The notes beneath the pieces are model-generated. The model saw only the letters and a list, made by a program, of their open reading frames with translations. It was not told the DNA's origin and searched no databases. This document shows positions 51,265-60,292 of a DNA stretch of 61,453 bases, piece by piece. The position numbers and the translations under genes are program-made. The stretch spans positions 1 to 61,453 of the forward strand of contig NZ_FNVR01000025.1 in assembly GCF_900108085.1 (NCBI RefSeq), written 5' to 3'. Numbering within the stretch: the first letter of the stretch is position 1; each line of letters starts with the position of its first letter. The DNA comes from Algoriphagus boritolerans DSM 17298 = JCM 18970 (GTDB taxonomy: Bacteria; Bacteroidota; Bacteroidia; Cytophagales; Cyclobacteriaceae).

Positions 51265-52341
51265 ATGAATTCACATCTGATCTCAAGCTTAATTCATTTT
51301 TACCCCATTCTCAATAATCAATCGCTCCATATTTCTGCCTTGGGAGAAGGATTGATCCATGAAACGCTCCTGATCGATAGCGAATCAAAACAGTGGGTAG
51401 TTCAGGGATTTAATGAATCGGTTTTTAACTTTCCTGACCGGATAGATTTTAATCTGTCACTGCTGAGTGCTCATGCAAAGGCTCAAACCGAGGCTTTGCC
51501 ATTTTTGCTTCCATTACCGATTTTGAACAAAGAGGGGATGGGGCTTTCAGAGATTGGAGGCAAGAAGTATCGGCTTTTTGACTTCGTCAAGGGAAAAACT
51601 CTCCAGCAAATAGAGAATTCAAATCAGGCTTTTCTGGCGGCGGAAGCCTATGGGGAATTCGCAAAATGGGCAAAAGAAATCAGCGGGGAACTGATGCAAG
51701 AGACCATCCCCGGTTTTCACCGTTTGGATCTTCGTTTTCAAAAGCTCGAACAAGCCAGCTTAAAAAGGCCAGTGATAGCGTCAGAAGAACGCGAGATTTT
51801 GGAATTCTATTTAAGCCAAAAGCCTCTTATTGATTGGTATTTGAACCAACTAAACCAATTACCAAGCCGGGTAACGCATAATGATACCAAGATCAATAAT
51901 TTGATTTTTTCTCAAGATTTGACAAAGGTGGAGGCCTTGGTCGATCTCGATACGGTAATGGGAGGATTCTTGATGTATGACTTTGGCGATTTGGTTCGGA
52001 CTGTGGCGTGTAGTCTACCGGAGACTGCCATCCAATGGGGTGAAATTCATCTTCTCCCGGAGATTTTTGAAGAGTTGCTCAGGGGATATTGGGAAGGAGT
52101 CTGGGATTTTTCATCACCCGAAGAGACTGATTCCTTGCTTTTAGCAGGTGAAATCATGACCCTGATCATGGGACTGCGATTCTTCACCGATCACCTGCAG
52201 GGAAATATCTATTATCGGGTCAGCTACCCGGAGCAAAACTTTCATCGTGCCAAAAACCAGATGATTTTTCTGAAAAGCCAACAGGAAAACAGGCGGTTAC
52301 TAAGCAATATCTGGTCAAAAGTCACAGGTATCAAATCATGA
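51265..52341 (+). CDS. Sugar kinase of the APH family (NahK-like)
   Basis: 358 aa. The catalytic loop THNDTKINNLIF (HNDxxxxN) and the metal-binding ALVDLDTVMGGFLMYDFGDLVR are both present; the combination HNDTKxxN plus DLDTVM...DFGD is the hallmark of N-acetylhexosamine 1-kinase NahK. It would phosphorylate GlcNAc or GalNAc at C1. Divergent from a symporter that may import the sugar. No other amino sugar gene is adjacent, so the pathway is incomplete here. Confidence 0.82.
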   Translation: MNSHLISSLIHFYPILNNQSLHISALGEGLIHETLLIDSESKQWVVQGFNESVFNFPDRIDFNLSLLSAHAKAQTEALPFLLPLPILNKEGMGLSEIGGKKYRLFDFVKGKTLQQIENSNQAFLAAEAYGEFAKWAKEISGELMQETIPGFHRLDLRFQKLEQASLKRPVIASEEREILEFYLSQKPLIDWYLNQLNQLPSRVTHNDTKINNLIFSQDLTKVEALVDLDTVMGGFLMYDFGDLVRTVACSLPETAIQWGEIHLLPEIFEELLRGYWEGVWDFSSPEETDSLLLAGEIMTLIMGLRFFTDHLQGNIYYRVSYPEQNFHRAKNQMIFLKSQQENRRLLSNIWSKVTGIKS

Positions 52342-52419
52342 TTTCCGACAATTGCGATCAAAACCTTGGCTTTTGAACTGGCGCAGCCTTAATTTGCTTT
52401 TCCCCAAAGACCAGCGCCA

Positions 52420-54513
52420 TTGACCGGAATTTTTGACACAAGAATCGAATACCTGAAAGGTGTCGGCCCACAAAAAGCCGAGTTGCTCAACAAGGAGCTG
52501 AATATTTTTACGTATGGGGAAATGCTGCAGCACTATCCCTTCCGCTATGAGGATCGCACGAAGTTTTTCAAAATCCGAGAACTCACAGATGATTTGGAAA
52601 ATGTCCAGGTCATCGCCCGGATCAAAAAAGTCGAACTGATTGGGTCTGGTGGCAAAAAAAGGTTGGTTGCTCACGTGTTTGATGACACGGGAGAAATGGA
52701 GATGACTTGGTTTAAAGGGATCCAGTGGGTTCAAAAAAAACTTCCTCCGGGCGCAGCATTTATTTTCCTTGGAAAACCCGCTCAATATGGTCGAAAATGG
52801 AGCATGGCGCATCCCGAAATGGAACCGGTGACTTCGGCCAACGAGCAGCGGAATAATTTTCAACCGGTCTATTCCACCACAGAAAAACTTCGGGCGAGAT
52901 TTTTGGATTCCAGAGGAATTTCAAAAATTCAGGAAGTTCTGGTTCCGGCTGTTTATCCCCACATACCTGAGACCCTTTCGCAGGAAATCCTTGACCACTA
53001 TCAACTCATCGGCAAGCAGGAAGCTATCCGCCAGATTCACTTTCCCACCGCACCGGATTTGCTCCATCAAGCGCGGAAACGGCTGAAGTTTGAAGAGTTT
53101 TTTTATTTGCAACTCAGACTTCTCAAAATGAAAGTAGCCCGAACGGAAAAATCCCGAGGACAAGTGCTTTCTAACACTGAATTGTTGACTGATTTCTATA
53201 AAAATCATATTCCATTCGAGCTTACCAATGCACAGAAGCGGGTGATCCGGGAATCCTTCACAGACATGAAGTCTGGCAAGCAAATGAATCGATTAATTCA
53301 GGGAGATGTAGGAAGCGGAAAAACCATGGTAGCTTTTATTTGCACGCTGATTGCGATTGGCTCCGGTGCGCAAGCTTGCCTGATGGCTCCGACTGAGATT
53401 TTGGCCAATCAGCATTATGAAGGCCTGAAGGAATATGCTGATATGATGAGGTTGAAAATTGCCCTTTTGACAGGTTCCACAAAGAAATCAGCCCGTAAAG
53501 TCATTCATGAGGAACTCCTCACAGGAGAATTGAAAATCCTGATCGGTACCCATGCGCTTTTAGAGGATATCGTACAATTCAAAAATCTGGGCTTGGCTAT
53601 CGTGGATGAGCAGCATCGATTCGGAGTGGCACAGCGGGCAAAGCTTTGGGCAAAAAATGAGGCATTCATCCCGCACGTTTTGGTTATGACGGCAACACCG
53701 ATTCCCAGGACGCTTGCCATGACACTTTACGGCGATCTGGACGTCTCTGTGATCGATGAACTTCCTGCCGGGCGGAAACCCATCCAGACGGTCCATCGCT
53801 ACGATAAGGATCGACTGAAAGTCTTCGGCTTTATCAATGAGGAGGTGAAAAAAGGCCGGCAAGTCTATATTGTTTATCCCTTGATCGAGGAATCGGAAAA
53901 GATGGATTTAAAGAATTTGATGGATGGGTACGAAAGCATTTCCCGTGCTTTTCCTCAATACCCGCTCAGCATCGTCCATGGGGGGATGAAATCGGATGCC
54001 AAAGACTACGAAATGCAGCGATTTATCAAAGGTGAAACCAAAATCATGGTAGCTACCACAGTGATCGAAGTGGGAGTCAACGTACCAAATGCCTCCGTGA
54101 TGATCATCGAAAATGCAGAGCGATTTGGACTTTCACAGCTTCATCAGTTGCGCGGTCGAGTGGGTCGAGGTGCGGAGCAAAGCTATTGTGTACTGATGAG
54201 TAAATACGAGCTATCCAAGGATTCCAGGGTGCGCCTGGAGACCATGGTAAGGACAAATGACGGTTTCGAGATTGCGGATGTGGATCTGAGACTACGAGGT
54301 CCCGGAGATTTGATGGGAACGCAGCAAAGTGGAATTACGGATTTGTTGATTGCGGACTTGAGCAACGATGCGCCTCTTTTGACTTTAGCAAGAGATGCGG
54401 CACAGCAGCTTTTGACGAATGATCCTGAACTCAGTCAGCCAGAAAATGCCGCGATTTTAAGGCAGGTGAAGCAGCAGAAGACTACTGCGATGAATTGGAG
54501 CCGGATTAGCTGA
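52420..54513 (+). CDS. recG: ATP-dependent DNA helicase RecG
   Basis: 697 aa with a TTG start. A wedge OB-fold (YLKGVGPQKAELLNKEL, then LENVQVIARIKKVELIG) leads into superfamily 2 helicase motifs: QGDVGSGKTMVA (Walker A), VDEQHRFG (DEQH, Walker B), TATPIPRTLAM, TTVIEVGVNVPNA and QLRGRVGRG. The C-terminal MGTQQSGIT marks RecG. It reverses stalled replication forks. All helicase motifs are intact. Confidence 0.95.
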   Translation: MTGIFDTRIEYLKGVGPQKAELLNKELNIFTYGEMLQHYPFRYEDRTKFFKIRELTDDLENVQVIARIKKVELIGSGGKKRLVAHVFDDTGEMEMTWFKGIQWVQKKLPPGAAFIFLGKPAQYGRKWSMAHPEMEPVTSANEQRNNFQPVYSTTEKLRARFLDSRGISKIQEVLVPAVYPHIPETLSQEILDHYQLIGKQEAIRQIHFPTAPDLLHQARKRLKFEEFFYLQLRLLKMKVARTEKSRGQVLSNTELLTDFYKNHIPFELTNAQKRVIRESFTDMKSGKQMNRLIQGDVGSGKTMVAFICTLIAIGSGAQACLMAPTEILANQHYEGLKEYADMMRLKIALLTGSTKKSARKVIHEELLTGELKILIGTHALLEDIVQFKNLGLAIVDEQHRFGVAQRAKLWAKNEAFIPHVLVMTATPIPRTLAMTLYGDLDVSVIDELPAGRKPIQTVHRYDKDRLKVFGFINEEVKKGRQVYIVYPLIEESEKMDLKNLMDGYESISRAFPQYPLSIVHGGMKSDAKDYEMQRFIKGETKIMVATTVIEVGVNVPNASVMIIENAERFGLSQLHQLRGRVGRGAEQSYCVLMSKYELSKDSRVRLETMVRTNDGFEIADVDLRLRGPGDLMGTQQSGITDLLIADLSNDAPLLTLARDAAQQLLTNDPELSQPENAAILRQVKQQKTTAMNWSRIS

Positions 54514-54517
54514 AAGA

Positions 54518-54557
54518 GGTTGAAACGTAGTAAAGTTTTAAGGTTGCAAAGTTTTAC
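54518..54557 (+). repeat. Degenerate octamer tract (GGTTGAAA-type units)
   Basis: Five 8-base units, GGTTGAAA, CGTAGTAA, AGTTTTAA, GGTTGCAA and AGTTTTAC, start 5 bases after the recG stop. The reverse complement resembles the units at 44282-44322. Confidence 0.6.
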
Positions 54558-54594
54558 CGATCTTTTAGCCCCAGTGATTTTTTAAAAAAGTGAT

Positions 54595-54930
54595 TTATTT
54601 TTTTGATTTAAACATAGTTCCAATTCTCCTAAAAATCTGTTTTTCTTTTTCCCAGAAGAAGTTGAACTGACCAAAGATAAAGCCATAAATCAGGAGAAAG
54701 ATCTGATAAAGTGGAAGGATCAGAATCAAGTAAAGAACGGTATTGGCAAAGCCTTGTCCTCCACCCCGCTCGATGCCAAAGAAGTTTAGGATTGGATTTT
54801 TGATGAACAAAATGGTAAAACCTGTACAGGCAAATACAATCAACACCAAAACCACCTGAAGCAGACTATCTAGTTTCCACTTAGTCTGTAGGCGCTGAAG
54901 AAATCCGGGTTTTTCGTTTGGTTTTTGCAT
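54595..54930 (-). CDS. Small two-helix membrane protein (DUF6787-like)
   Basis: 111 aa with two transmembrane helices (VVLVLIVFACTGFTILF, about 26-43, and ANTVLYLILILPLYQIFLLIYGFIFG, about 62-87), ending in a charged segment FFWEKEKQIFRRIGTMFKSKK. Central GIERGGGQG connects the helices. Resembles a small Bacteroidota-specific membrane family. No enzymatic motif. Separated from recG by an octamer tract. Confidence 0.6.
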   Translation of the reverse strand: MQKPNEKPGFLQRLQTKWKLDSLLQVVLVLIVFACTGFTILFIKNPILNFFGIERGGGQGFANTVLYLILILPLYQIFLLIYGFIFGQFNFFWEKEKQIFRRIGTMFKSKK

Positions 54931-55031
54931 TGAACAAAAGTAATGAGATTGATTCCAAAAGAAAGGGCCAGAAAAATATTCCAGCCCTTCTCATCTTTCT
55001 GATATTTATATTTATTCAATTGAGGTCTTTG

Positions 55032-55063
55032 CAATTTTTCAATTTTCAAATCTTCCAATATTG
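55032..55063 (-). repeat. Degenerate CAATTTT-type tract
   Basis: CAATTTTT, CAATTTT, CAAATCTTC and CAATATTG follow each other between the DUF6787-like gene and the third aspartokinase gene. The unit is 7-9 bases, less regular than other tracts. Confidence 0.5.
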
Positions 55064-55070
55064 AACTTAC

Positions 55071-56390
55071 TTACCATCTAAAAACCCCCTCATTCAAGCT
55101 TTTCAATGCTGGAATTTTATATTGTGCATCTACCAAGATGGAAACATTGTGACGGCTGCCTCCATAGGAAACCATCCGAATAGGAATATCCACAAGGGAA
55201 TCCATCACGGATTTGATTGCTCCTTTGGTCTCAGAGACCATGTTTCCCACAATACAGATGATGGCCTGATCGCGGTCAACTTCTACGGTCCCAAAAGCCC
55301 GCAACTCTGCGATGATTTGCTCCAAATGGCTTAAGTCATCGATGGTCACCGATACAGCCACTTCGGAAGTGGTAATCATGTCAATCGGGGTCTTGTACTT
55401 TTCGAAGACTTCAAAAATCCTCCTCAAAAACCCATAAGCTAAAAGCATGCGGCTGGATTTGATTTTGATGGCGGTGATTCCATCCTTTGCTGCAATGGCC
55501 TTTACACCTCTCGATTCTACAGTTTCTTTGATCAGCGTGCCTTGTGCGGAAGGATCCATCGTGTTGAGCAACCTTACCGGCACCTTGTGAAGCTGTGCAG
55601 GCCAAATGGAAGCCGGATGAAGGATTTTGGCGCCAAAATAGGCCAACTCAGCTGCTTCGTCAAATGAAAGTTCCGCAATCGGCCTTGTTCGATCTACGAT
55701 TCGAGGATCATTGTTGTGCATGCCATCGATATCGGTCCAGATCTCACAAACTGATGCTTTGATGGCTGCTGCGATCAGCGAAGCGGTATAGTCGCTACCT
55801 CCACGCTTGAGGTTATCCACTTCGTTTTTATGGTTTTTGCAGATGTACCCTTGGGTGATGAATAGTCTTCCATCCGGATATTTAGAAAGAATCGCTGTAA
55901 GTTTTTCGGAGATTTTGCCCAATTCCGGTTCGGAATTTTCATCGATGCTCATAAAGTCCAAGGCAGGCAGGAAAACGGCCGGGATTTCCAGTTCTTCCAA
56001 AAGTGTGTAAAACAACTTGGTGGAAATCAATTCACCCTGAGCCAAAATATCCCGGTTAATCGCTTCATTGAAAGAGATTTTCAGGAGGATATTCAAAAAC
56101 TCAAAATGTTCCCGGATGATCGCTTCAGCTTTTGCCTGAGTTGGAGCTTTTTTGAGTAAGGCAGGATAAAACTCCAAGTAGTGAGCATGTAGCGCATCGA
56201 TTCGCTCTTTGGCTAAGGATTTGTCCCCTGCTGCCAAGGCATCGCTGATTCCTACTAGTGCGTTAGTGGTCCCGGAAAGTGCAGAGAGCACGACAATCGT
56301 CGGCTCATCGCCTCGGGTAATCAGATCTTTGACCTGATGCATTCGCTCGGGCCGACCCACAGAGGTACCCCCGAATTTCATGATTTTCAT
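55071..56390 (-). CDS. Aspartate kinase
   Basis: 439 aa from the ATG giving MKIMKFGGTSVGRP; 12 further upstream codons lack similarity. Aspartokinase motifs KFGGTSVG, LSALSGTTN, LAQGELISTKLF, RGGSDYTASLIAAA and WTDIDGMHNNDP are all present. Two C-terminal ACT domains are visible (ITAIKIKSSRMLLAYGFLRRIF and AIICIVGNMVSETKGAIKSVMDSL), so this copy has the usual regulatory layout, probably lysine-sensitive. It is the third aspartokinase in the window and the most typical LysC. The downstream gene in the same direction is the DUF6787-like gene. Confidence 0.9.
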   Translation of the reverse strand: MKIMKFGGTSVGRPERMHQVKDLITRGDEPTIVVLSALSGTTNALVGISDALAAGDKSLAKERIDALHAHYLEFYPALLKKAPTQAKAEAIIREHFEFLNILLKISFNEAINRDILAQGELISTKLFYTLLEELEIPAVFLPALDFMSIDENSEPELGKISEKLTAILSKYPDGRLFITQGYICKNHKNEVDNLKRGGSDYTASLIAAAIKASVCEIWTDIDGMHNNDPRIVDRTRPIAELSFDEAAELAYFGAKILHPASIWPAQLHKVPVRLLNTMDPSAQGTLIKETVESRGVKAIAAKDGITAIKIKSSRMLLAYGFLRRIFEVFEKYKTPIDMITTSEVAVSVTIDDLSHLEQIIAELRAFGTVEVDRDQAIICIVGNMVSETKGAIKSVMDSLVDIPIRMVSYGGSRHNVSILVDAQYKIPALKSLNEGVFRW

Positions 56391-56464
56391 AATTTTATTG
56401 ATAGGTTTGAAAAAGAAAGGTAGCATGCCCGGTACTCACTAGGTGGAGCAAACTAGGTCCGGAT

Positions 56465-56499
56465 TTCTTATCTCTTGTGTCTTGATTCTTATTTCTTGC
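56465..56499 (+). repeat. Degenerate heptamer tract (TTCTTAT units)
   Basis: Five 7-base units, TTCTTAT, CTCTTGT, GTCTTGA, TTCTTAT and TTCTTGC, lie between the aspartokinase and ribH, upstream of aspartokinase. Confidence 0.7.
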
Positions 56500-56982
56500 T
56501 TAATTATTGAATCCGAGCATTTTGATGGCAGTGATTGCTGCTTCGTCACCTTTATTCCCATGCTTGCCACCTGCGCGATCCATGGCTTGTTTCTGGGTAT
56601 TAGGAGTCAGAACTCCAAAAATCACCGGCTTGTTGTACTTTAGTCCGACATTAGTTATGCCATGAGCCACTGCATCACAGATGAAGTCAAAGTGTCGGGT
56701 CTCTCCCTGAATGACGCATCCCAAACAAATTACTGCGTCAATACTTCCATCCTGGGCACACCATTGTGCTCCTAAGCTTAGTTCGAAGGAACCGGGAACA
56801 TCCTTACGGATGATATTTTCTTTGCTGGCTCCATGCTGAAGCAGTGTCTGATATGCTCCGGAGTAAAGTGCTTCTGTTACCTCTTCATTCCATTCTGAAA
56901 CGATAATTGCAAATTTTTTGGAACTGATATCCTGAATATTTTTCGAGCTGTGCTCGCTGAGGTTTTTTAGGGTAGTTGCCAT
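56500..56982 (-). CDS. ribH: 6,7-dimethyl-8-ribityllumazine synthase
   Basis: 160 aa. The family motif IVSEWNEEVTEALYSGA near residues 28-44 is followed by VPGSFELSLGAQW, CLGCVIQGETRHFDFICDAVAHGITNV and FGVLTPNTQKQAMDRAGGKHGNKGDEAAITA. It condenses ribityl-uracil with dihydroxybutanone phosphate in riboflavin synthesis and normally assembles as a pentamer or 60-mer shell. The gene ends one base past the heptamer tract. Confidence 0.95.
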   Translation of the reverse strand: MATTLKNLSEHSSKNIQDISSKKFAIIVSEWNEEVTEALYSGAYQTLLQHGASKENIIRKDVPGSFELSLGAQWCAQDGSIDAVICLGCVIQGETRHFDFICDAVAHGITNVGLKYNKPVIFGVLTPNTQKQAMDRAGGKHGNKGDEAAITAIKMLGFNN

Positions 56983-57011
56983 GAATTTTTTGAATTATAA
57001 GTAGTGGAAAT

Positions 57012-57043
57012 AAAAAAAGAGTAAGACCCAAGGCCCTACTCTT
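57012..57043 (-). terminator. Terminator between TPR gene and ribH
   Basis: AGAGTA (57018-57023) with TACTCTT (57037-57043), and an A run on its left giving T on the minus strand. It ends the TPR transcript before ribH. Confidence 0.7.
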
Positions 57044-57068
57044 CTAATTTATGCGGTACACACCGGCA

Positions 57069-57782
57069 TTACTTAGCGGCAAGGCCTTCCAAGCGCGCTT
57101 TATGTTTTCGTGCCGCAGCATATTCGAATGACTCGTAATATTTTTCCTCGATCTCGGTATAGGTAGCGATTGCATCGGCGATTTTGCCGGCTTCTTCCTG
57201 CGCTACAGCGAGCTTTGCCAGATACTTTGGAGAAGTATATTTATTTTCGTTGGTACGGGCAGCTTTGGTGTAATTTGAGATTGCCTGATCAAAATTTCCA
57301 AGTTCGAGATTCGCATCCCCAATCAAAGCATAAGCCTTAGACTGAACCAGGTAATCGTCTGAAGAAAAATTCTCCAGATGAGTGATTGCCTCCTGGAATT
57401 TTTTTTGTGAAAGGTAAATAGAACCTAAATAGAAGTGTGCAAGATTGGCGGCATCCGTTCTCGGATAGTCTTCCACGATGCTCAAAAAGCCCTTGTTGAT
57501 TCCGTCACCATTGATGGCAAACTCCACACTGTCCTGCTCAAAGAAGTAAACTGCCTGAAACATTTCAGCCTGTGCTTTTTCATTTTGATTTTGGGTATTA
57601 ATCTGAAAGAAAAGGATTCCCCCGATCAAGACAATCGCCACCGCGATGACACCGCCCAAAATTTTACTGTTTTTCTTTAAAAAAGCCTCACCTCTGCCGA
57701 TTCGCTCTGCGAGCACTTCCGGATTTTCCAAGACCTCGTTTTGGGTTGCTTTTTTAGATTGCTTAGTTGCCATGTTACTCAA
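57069..57782 (-). CDS. Tetratricopeptide-repeat membrane protein
   Basis: 237 aa. After a charged N-terminus (residues 1-38) is one transmembrane helix (ILGGVIAVAIVLIGGILFF, about 41-60). The rest is a TPR array: AANLAHFYLGSIYLSQKKFQEAITHLEN, VQSKAYALIGDANLELGNFDQAISNYTKAA, and further repeats to about 225. This resembles YfgM/TPR_21-like proteins, which sit in the inner membrane with a periplasmic TPR domain and assist protein export. Function is inferred. Confidence 0.8.
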   Translation of the reverse strand: MSNMATKQSKKATQNEVLENPEVLAERIGRGEAFLKKNSKILGGVIAVAIVLIGGILFFQINTQNQNEKAQAEMFQAVYFFEQDSVEFAINGDGINKGFLSIVEDYPRTDAANLAHFYLGSIYLSQKKFQEAITHLENFSSDDYLVQSKAYALIGDANLELGNFDQAISNYTKAARTNENKYTSPKYLAKLAVAQEEAGKIADAIATYTEIEEKYYESFEYAAARKHKARLEGLAAK

Positions 57783-57830
57783 ATTTCGGTCGCAAATATA
57801 CGGTTTTTATCAAATACACAAGCCCAAACA

Positions 57831-57866
57831 AAAAAGCCATGAACTCTGGAAAGACTTCATGGCTTT
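57831..57866 (-). terminator. Terminator after pdhA
   Basis: AAAGCCATGAA (57833-57843) pairs with TTCATGGCTTT (57856-57866). Minus-strand T run from A at 57829-57835. An 11-bp stem, strong. Confidence 0.86.
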
Positions 57867-57885
57867 CTGTGTCTTTTGACTCGGT

Positions 57886-58905
57886 TTATTCCATTACAAA
57901 AGGATAATTTTCCTGAACGTAGACGTCTTTGAAAGCATCCTGTCCATCAGGAAACGGTGACTCCTCGGCAAATTTCACCGCATCGTCTACTTGCTTTTTC
58001 ACTTTTTTGATGATGGCTTCGATTTCTTCTTCAGAAAGAATTTTATTTTCCCTTATCGTAGCTAAAACCTGCTCGATCGGATCGCGCTGCTTGTATTCTT
58101 CCACTTCCTCTTTGGTTCGGTATTTTTGTGGATCTGACATGGAGTGGCCTTTGTAGCGATAGGTTCTCATTTCCAACAGAGTCGGCCCATCACCTCTTCT
58201 GGCACGTTCTGCCGCTTCAGCTACTGCCTCATGCACAGCTTCTACATTCATTCCATCCACCGGGAAGGAAGGCATATCGTAGGCTTCTCCGATTTGATAG
58301 AGTTCCGTCACATTGGACGTTCTCGCTACGGAAGTTCCCATCGCGTAACCGTTGTTTTCGATTACAAAGATCACCGGGGTTTTGTAGAGCATCGCCAAGT
58401 TGAATGCCTCATGTACCGCACCCTGACGCACTGCACCGTCACCCATGTAGCAAATTGCCAGATTTTTGGTGCCCATGTATTTCTCAGCAAACCCAAGACC
58501 CAGCCCCATCGGAACTTGCGCTCCTACGATTCCGTGACCTCCGGCAAAATTCCGCTCTTTGTCAAAAATGTGCATCGACCCACCTTTTCCTTTTGTCGTT
58601 CCAGTCGCTTTTCCAAACAATTCCGCCATCACAGCTCCCGGGTCGGTGCCCAATCCCAGTGGATGAGCGTGGCATCTGTATGCGGTGATCCACTTATCAT
58701 CTTTGGTCAATGCACTAATGGAACCGGAAGCACAAGCCTCCTGTCCGATATACAAATGACAGAATCCACGGATTTTTTGCTGACCGTAAAGTTGTCCGGC
58801 TTTCTCCTCGAACCTCCTCATTAAGAGCATACTTTCGTACCAGAAAGTATAGGTCTCCTTTGAATATTTTACTTTGGACTTGGTCGCTGCAGTTTTCTTT
58901 GCCAT
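57886..58905 (-). CDS. pdhA: Pyruvate dehydrogenase E1 component alpha subunit
   Basis: 339 aa from ATG 58905 (MAKKTAATKSKVKY); the frame remains open further upstream, but the family begins at YSKETYTFWYESMLLMRRFEEKAG. The thiamine pyrophosphate site GDGAVRQGAVHEAFNLAM...IENNGYAMGTS is complete, and MHIFDKERNFAGGHGIVGAQ and the regulatory-loop-like ARTSNVTELYQI region are also there. It should act with a PdhB subunit encoded elsewhere. Divergent from recF with about 90 bp between starts. Confidence 0.93.
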   Translation of the reverse strand: MAKKTAATKSKVKYSKETYTFWYESMLLMRRFEEKAGQLYGQQKIRGFCHLYIGQEACASGSISALTKDDKWITAYRCHAHPLGLGTDPGAVMAELFGKATGTTKGKGGSMHIFDKERNFAGGHGIVGAQVPMGLGLGFAEKYMGTKNLAICYMGDGAVRQGAVHEAFNLAMLYKTPVIFVIENNGYAMGTSVARTSNVTELYQIGEAYDMPSFPVDGMNVEAVHEAVAEAAERARRGDGPTLLEMRTYRYKGHSMSDPQKYRTKEEVEEYKQRDPIEQVLATIRENKILSEEEIEAIIKKVKKQVDDAVKFAEESPFPDGQDAFKDVYVQENYPFVME

Positions 58906-58994
58906 ATCGTACTGATCAAAATATGCTATTTTAGGCCTCAAATATAGCAATCCCGACCTAAAAATCAGGTAGCCACTCAAATAATTCCCTCCGC

Positions 58995-60095
58995 ATGCAT
59001 TTGGAGTCCATCGATTTAATCCAGTTTAAAAATCACCTCAAAACCAGCCTGAAGTTCAGCACGCAGCTCAATTGCTTCATGGGGCTGAATGGCAGCGGCA
59101 AAACCAATATCCTGGATTCCATCCATTATTTATCTTTGACAAAAAGTGCGGTGCAAAGCAGCGACACGCTGAACATCTCACACAGTCAGGACTTTTTTGC
59201 CATCAAAGGGAAGTTTCAGATCGAGGAAAAATCCCTGGAAGTCCGCTGTACCTTCGAGGCAGGCAAGAAAAAGCTGATCTACCAAAACGGAAAAGCACTG
59301 GACAAAACCAGTGAACACGTAGGTCTGATCCCGCTCGTTTTGATCGCCCCGGACGATACTGAGTTGATCAAAGGAGGTAGTGAAGGTCGTCGGAAGTTTT
59401 TTGACGGAATGATCTCTCAGCTCGATCATCCCTATTTGGATCAACTGATCCGATATCACCATTTTCTTAAACAACGGAATGCCTTACTAAAGCAATTTGC
59501 GGAAACAGGAAGACGGGATTTGACCTTGCTGGGAAGTTACGATCAGGAACTCATTCGACTGAGCATAATCCTTGCAAACCGCCGGGCGGAACTCTTGGAG
59601 CAAATGGCTTTTCTTTTTCAGGACCATTATTCGGAAATCTCCAACGGCACGGAGGAAGTATCGGTGAGCTATCAAACCGAAGCCTTGCAACCGGATTTCT
59701 CGGAATATTTTCTTAGCCTGCGGCAAAAAGACCTGGCCACCAAAAACAGCAATGCCGGAATCCACAAGGATGACTATGACTTCCTGATCGGCGAGCACCC
59801 GATCCGAAAGATCGGCAGTCAGGGACAGCAGAAGTCCTTTATCATTGCCCTGAAGCTGGCCCAATTCCAGATTTTCGAAGAGTACAAAGGAGAAAAACCC
59901 CTACTCCTGCTGGATGATATTTTTGACAAACTTGACGACGAGCGCATCTCCAAACTGATGGAATTGGTGTCCAAAGGAACCTTTGGGCAAATCTTCCTAA
60001 CCGATGCCCGGCCTGAGCGGTCCAAGGCCATTTTGGGTAAGCTGGATGCGGAGGTTTTCTTTTTCGAGTTGGAAAAGGGGGAAGTTAAAAAGTAA
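58995..60095 (+). CDS. recF: DNA replication and repair protein RecF
   Basis: 366 aa SMC-like ATPase. Walker A is FMGLNGSGKTNIL (about residues 28-40), the signature is in LRQKDLATKNSNAGIHKDD..., and Walker B is KPLLLLDDIFDKLDDERI, with DAR near the end (IFLTDARPERS). It binds gapped DNA with RecR and RecO. This is the other RecFOR member in the window besides recR, about 58 kb away. Confidence 0.95.
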   Translation: MHLESIDLIQFKNHLKTSLKFSTQLNCFMGLNGSGKTNILDSIHYLSLTKSAVQSSDTLNISHSQDFFAIKGKFQIEEKSLEVRCTFEAGKKKLIYQNGKALDKTSEHVGLIPLVLIAPDDTELIKGGSEGRRKFFDGMISQLDHPYLDQLIRYHHFLKQRNALLKQFAETGRRDLTLLGSYDQELIRLSIILANRRAELLEQMAFLFQDHYSEISNGTEEVSVSYQTEALQPDFSEYFLSLRQKDLATKNSNAGIHKDDYDFLIGEHPIRKIGSQGQQKSFIIALKLAQFQIFEEYKGEKPLLLLDDIFDKLDDERISKLMELVSKGTFGQIFLTDARPERSKAILGKLDAEVFFFELEKGEVKK

Positions 60096-60113
60096 AAAGA
60101 GGCCGAAGCCTCT
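60094..60113 (-). terminator. Terminator after the small membrane gene
   Basis: AGAGGC (60098-60103) with GCCTCT (60108-60113) around a CGAA tetraloop; the preceding A run supplies T on the minus strand. Confidence 0.7.
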
Positions 60114-60144
60114 CATACAATTAAATTAATTCTCCAATTTAATC

Positions 60145-60282
60145 TCAAATATCGCTTTCTTTTTTTCTTTTGCTGAATAAACCTTTGGTAATCCCGAACC
60201 CATTTTTCAGAATTATAACACATAGGGCTATAATTACTAAGAAAATTATCCCGACTACAATTAAATAAATATAAGTTTCCAT
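60145..60282 (-). CDS. Very small membrane protein
   Basis: 45 aa from METYIYL; an in-frame upstream extension into the neighbouring gene is possible but unlikely. One membrane helix (LIVVGIIFLVIIALCVIILKN, about 7-27) is followed by a basic tail with KRKKES. No known family. It lies 10 bases after the disrupted lipoprotein gene. Confidence 0.45.
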   Translation of the reverse strand: METYIYLIVVGIIFLVIIALCVIILKNGFGITKGLFSKRKKESDI

Positions 60283-60292
60283 AATAAAGAGT

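Noticed and set aside
56983..57011. FMN riboswitch upstream of ribH
   Set aside because: The leader is too short, since a terminator lies directly before it.
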